Positions 61,841 through 64,000 of a stretch of DNA of 64,000 bases are shown piece after piece. The position numbers and the translations under genes were made by a program. Origin of the DNA: Paenibacillus caseinilyticus (GTDB lineage: Bacteria > Bacillota > Bacilli > Paenibacillales > NBRC-103111); assembly GCF_027533645.1 (NCBI RefSeq), contig NZ_JAQAGY010000001.1:186001-250000 (forward strand). The letters are read 5' to 3'. The notes beneath the pieces are model-generated. The model had not been told where the DNA came from. It saw nothing but the letters and a program-made list of their open reading frames with translations, and made no database searches. Numbering within the stretch: the stretch's first letter is position 1; each line of letters opens with the position of its first letter.

Positions 61841-63631
61841 ATGAATCAGCTACCCAAACGCAATGACGTTCCCGCCGAGCACCGCTGGAATCTTCAGGAT
61901 CTGTTCGCCTCCGAGCAGGCTTGGGACGCGGAGTACCAGAAAGTCAAGAAGCTTCTTAAAGATGTGGGCCGCTTCGAAGGCAAACTCGGTGATCCGACGT
62001 CCATCAAGGAAGTGTTCGAGCTCGAGGACGAAATCTCCCTATATACCGAACGGCTGTATGTGTACGCCAATATGAAACACCATGAAGACATGGCCGATGC
62101 GGTATACCAGGCCTTATCCGATAAATCCAAGAAGCTCAGCGTCGAGGTCGGCGAAGCGCTCTCCTTCGTGTCCCCCGAGATCCTGAGTCTCTCGGACGAA
62201 CAGCTGAAGAAGCTCGTCGAGCATCCGGACCTCGCCTTCTACAAGCGGACGCTCGAAGAGATGATCCGCCAGAAGCAGCATGTGCTCGGCAAGAATGAGG
62301 AAGCCCTGCTCGCGCAGGTCGGCAACCTCTCCCAAGCGCCCGGCACCATCTACGGCATGCTCAACAACGCCGACCTGAAGTTCCCGAAGGTGAAGAACGA
62401 ACAGGGTGAAGAGGTCGAATTGACACACGGCCGCTACATCCAGTTCCTCGAGAGCCGTAACCGCGAGGTCCGCAAGGAAGCCTTCCAGACGATGTACGAG
62501 ACCTACGGCAAGCAGAAGAACACGATTGCGGCAACCCTGTCGGCCAATGTGACGAAGAACATTTTCTACGCCAAAGCCCGCAAGTATCCTTCTGCCCTCG
62601 AGATGTCCCTCTTCGGCGACAAGATCGACAAGGAAGTGTATACGAACTTGATCGACGCGGTCCATGAATCGCTGCCCCTGATGCACCGGTATATGGAGCT
62701 CCGCCGCAAGCTGCTCAAGGTGGACCAGCTGCACATGTACGACCTCTTCGCCCCGCTCGTCGACGAATACCAGCTCGACATCACTTATGAAGAAGCGAAG
62801 AAGAAAGTCAGAGAGAGCCTGGAGCCGCTCGGCCCGGACTATCTCAAGGTGCTGCAGGAGGGCTTCGACAACCATTGGATCGACATCTACGAGAATGAGG
62901 GCAAGCGCAACGGCGCATACAGCTGGGGAGCGTTCGGCACGCACCCTTACGTGCTGCTGAACCATAAGGACAACCTCAACAGCATGTTCACGCTCACGCA
63001 CGAGATGGGCCATGCGCTCCACTCCTATCTCTCGGATGCGAACCAGCCTTACCGCTACGCCCAGTACACGATCTTCCTCGCGGAAGTGGCTTCGACGCTG
63101 AACGAAGCGCTGCTCATGGACTACATGCTGAAGCACTCGACCGACAAGAAGGAAAAAATGTACCTGCTCACCTACTACATGGACCAATTCCGCACGACGG
63201 TGTTCCGCCAGACGATGTTCGCGGAATTCGAAAAGATCATCCATGAGAAGGCAGAAGCGGGCGAATCCTTGACGCCGCAGCAGTTCAGTGAGATTTACTA
63301 CAACCTGAACGTGCAGTACTACGGCAAGGATATGGTGGTGGATAAGGATATCGAGATGGAATGGGCCCGTATCCCCCACTTCTACAACTCCTTCTATGTC
63401 TACAAATACGCCACGGGCTTCTCGGCCGCGACCTCCTTCGCGAAGCAGATTCTCGACGAGGGACAGCCGGCCGTGGACCGCTACTTGGGCTTCCTGAAGA
63501 GCGGTGGCAGCGACTACTCCCTGAACATCTTGAAACGGGCAGGGGTCGATATGTCGTCGCCGGAGCCGATCAAGCAGGCGATGAGCGTATTCAAGGACCT
63601 GCTCGAGCAGATGGAACAAATATCTGGGTAA
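61841..63631 (+). CDS. pepF: Oligoendopeptidase F
   Basis: A 596-residue M3 zinc metalloendopeptidase that cleaves oligopeptides. The zinc site is FTLTHEMGHALHSYLSD with the third Glu in FLAEVASTLNEALL. ATG at 61841 has AAGGAGGG upstream and matches homologue N termini (QLPKRNDVPAEHRWNL). The frame stays open upstream to ATG 61727 and would add a 38-residue signal-peptide-like sequence. It ends with a clear terminator. Confidence 0.95.
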   Translation: MNQLPKRNDVPAEHRWNLQDLFASEQAWDAEYQKVKKLLKDVGRFEGKLGDPTSIKEVFELEDEISLYTERLYVYANMKHHEDMADAVYQALSDKSKKLSVEVGEALSFVSPEILSLSDEQLKKLVEHPDLAFYKRTLEEMIRQKQHVLGKNEEALLAQVGNLSQAPGTIYGMLNNADLKFPKVKNEQGEEVELTHGRYIQFLESRNREVRKEAFQTMYETYGKQKNTIAATLSANVTKNIFYAKARKYPSALEMSLFGDKIDKEVYTNLIDAVHESLPLMHRYMELRRKLLKVDQLHMYDLFAPLVDEYQLDITYEEAKKKVRESLEPLGPDYLKVLQEGFDNHWIDIYENEGKRNGAYSWGAFGTHPYVLLNHKDNLNSMFTLTHEMGHALHSYLSDANQPYRYAQYTIFLAEVASTLNEALLMDYMLKHSTDKKEKMYLLTYYMDQFRTTVFRQTMFAEFEKIIHEKAEAGESLTPQQFSEIYYNLNVQYYGKDMVVDKDIEMEWARIPHFYNSFYVYKYATGFSAATSFAKQILDEGQPAVDRYLGFLKSGGSDYSLNILKRAGVDMSSPEPIKQAMSVFKDLLEQMEQISG

Positions 63632-63641
63632 ATATGAATGC

Positions 63642-63673
63642 GGGCCGAGCCGGCTTACCGGTTCGGCCCTTTT
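63642..63673 (+). terminator. pepF terminator
   Basis: GGGCCGA-G-CCGG / CCGG-T-TCGGCCC stem with a short TTTT tail. Confidence 0.85.
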
Positions 63674-63749
63674 GGGCATAGCGGCGCTTCAGGAGTCCTG
63701 CTCCGATGCCGCCGTCATCGCCCCATTCTGCCAGAAAGGAACGTGCTTC

Positions 63750-64000
63750 GTGAAAGCTCAATGGATTCTCATACTCACTCTCTTATTCGCACTTGTCACC
63801 GCCGTCTTCGCCGTCATCAACGTCGATCCCGTCCGGGTGAATTACGTCTTCGGCGAACGGGACATTCCGCTGATTCTGGTCATTCTCGGCTCCGTCCTGC
63901 TCGGCGGACTCATCACAGGGTTCATCGGGCTCTTCCGGCAGTTCAAGCTGAAGCGGCAGATCCGGCTTCTCGAGAAGAAACTGGCGGAGTATGGCAGCGG
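63750..64000 (+). CDS. LapA-like DUF1049 membrane protein, partial
   Basis: The window ends inside this gene after 83 codons. Two membrane helices (WILILTLLFALVTAVFAVI and ILVILGSVLLGGLITGFIGL) frame a VNVDPVRVNYVFGERDIPLI linker, and a helical RQFKLKRQIRLLEKKLAEYG cytoplasmic tail follows. This fits the LapA/DUF1049 family of small envelope proteins. GTG start after AGAAAGGAAC. Confidence 0.8.
   Translation, partial: MKAQWILILTLLFALVTAVFAVINVDPVRVNYVFGERDIPLILVILGSVLLGGLITGFIGLFRQFKLKRQIRLLEKKLAEYGS

Overview
This window looks like chromosomal DNA of a GC-rich Paenibacillus-type firmicute. The evidence is strong AGGAGG-type ribosome binding sites, many TTG and GTG starts, two tiny YjcZ-type sporulation genes, and a Bacillus-like gene set (cshA, yugP, yitT, ytpB, tpx, fer, relQ-type synthetase, MerR/ROK/LysR regulators). 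Sigma-A promoters (TTGxxx-17/18-TATAAT) and intrinsic terminators also fit. I see no rRNA, tRNA, CRISPR array, insertion sequence or prophage. This is ordinary core and shell chromosome, with a few unusual loci.

Layout. 1-9 kb: csbD-like stress gene, an acidic repeat protein, yjcZ, HAD phosphatase, two rRNA-modifying enzymes, a membrane-anchored thioredoxin, DUF309, a small (p)ppGpp synthetase and pyrD. 9-15 kb: a minus-strand block of secreted NHL/stalk protein, secreted FecR protein and CHASE2 class III nucleotide cyclase, then ferredoxin. 15-26.5 kb: mobB-dinB, cimA, TlpA-like thioredoxin, MFS exporter, JAMM protease, then exonuclease, DUF294 nucleotidyltransferase and an ammonium transporter with a GlnR/TnrA box, then merR-yugP. 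26.6-36 kb: SgrR-like regulator, GltC-type LysR, tpx, xylR/xylB with operator, fructose-6-phosphate aldolase behind a structured leader, YesL-like protein.

36-49 kb: yjcZ2, cshA helicase, DUF4178/DUF4247, yitT, tatA, MFS, DUF4015 glycoside-hydrolase-like protein, ung, FMN reductase, pfkA, and ytpB (terpene synthase) with two unknown genes. 49-64 kb: MATE-like exporter plus MFS, an ATPase-permease-adaptor efflux operon, a SulP transporter with a probable CTG start, nitroreductase, cold-shock protein, methyltransferase, a manganese riboswitch controlling a TerC protein with an AbrB-like tail, pepF and a partial lapA-like gene.

The most interesting signals are: the FecR/CHASE2-cyclase/NHL surface-sensing locus; a family of about 40-100 bp intergenic palindromic repeats in six copies; a structured leader or small RNA before the aldolase gene; the Mn-riboswitch/TerC-AbrB fusion; the amt-DUF294-exonuclease arrangement under a GlnR-type box; and the ytpB cluster. 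Database homology could not be run, so all family names come from motif recognition.
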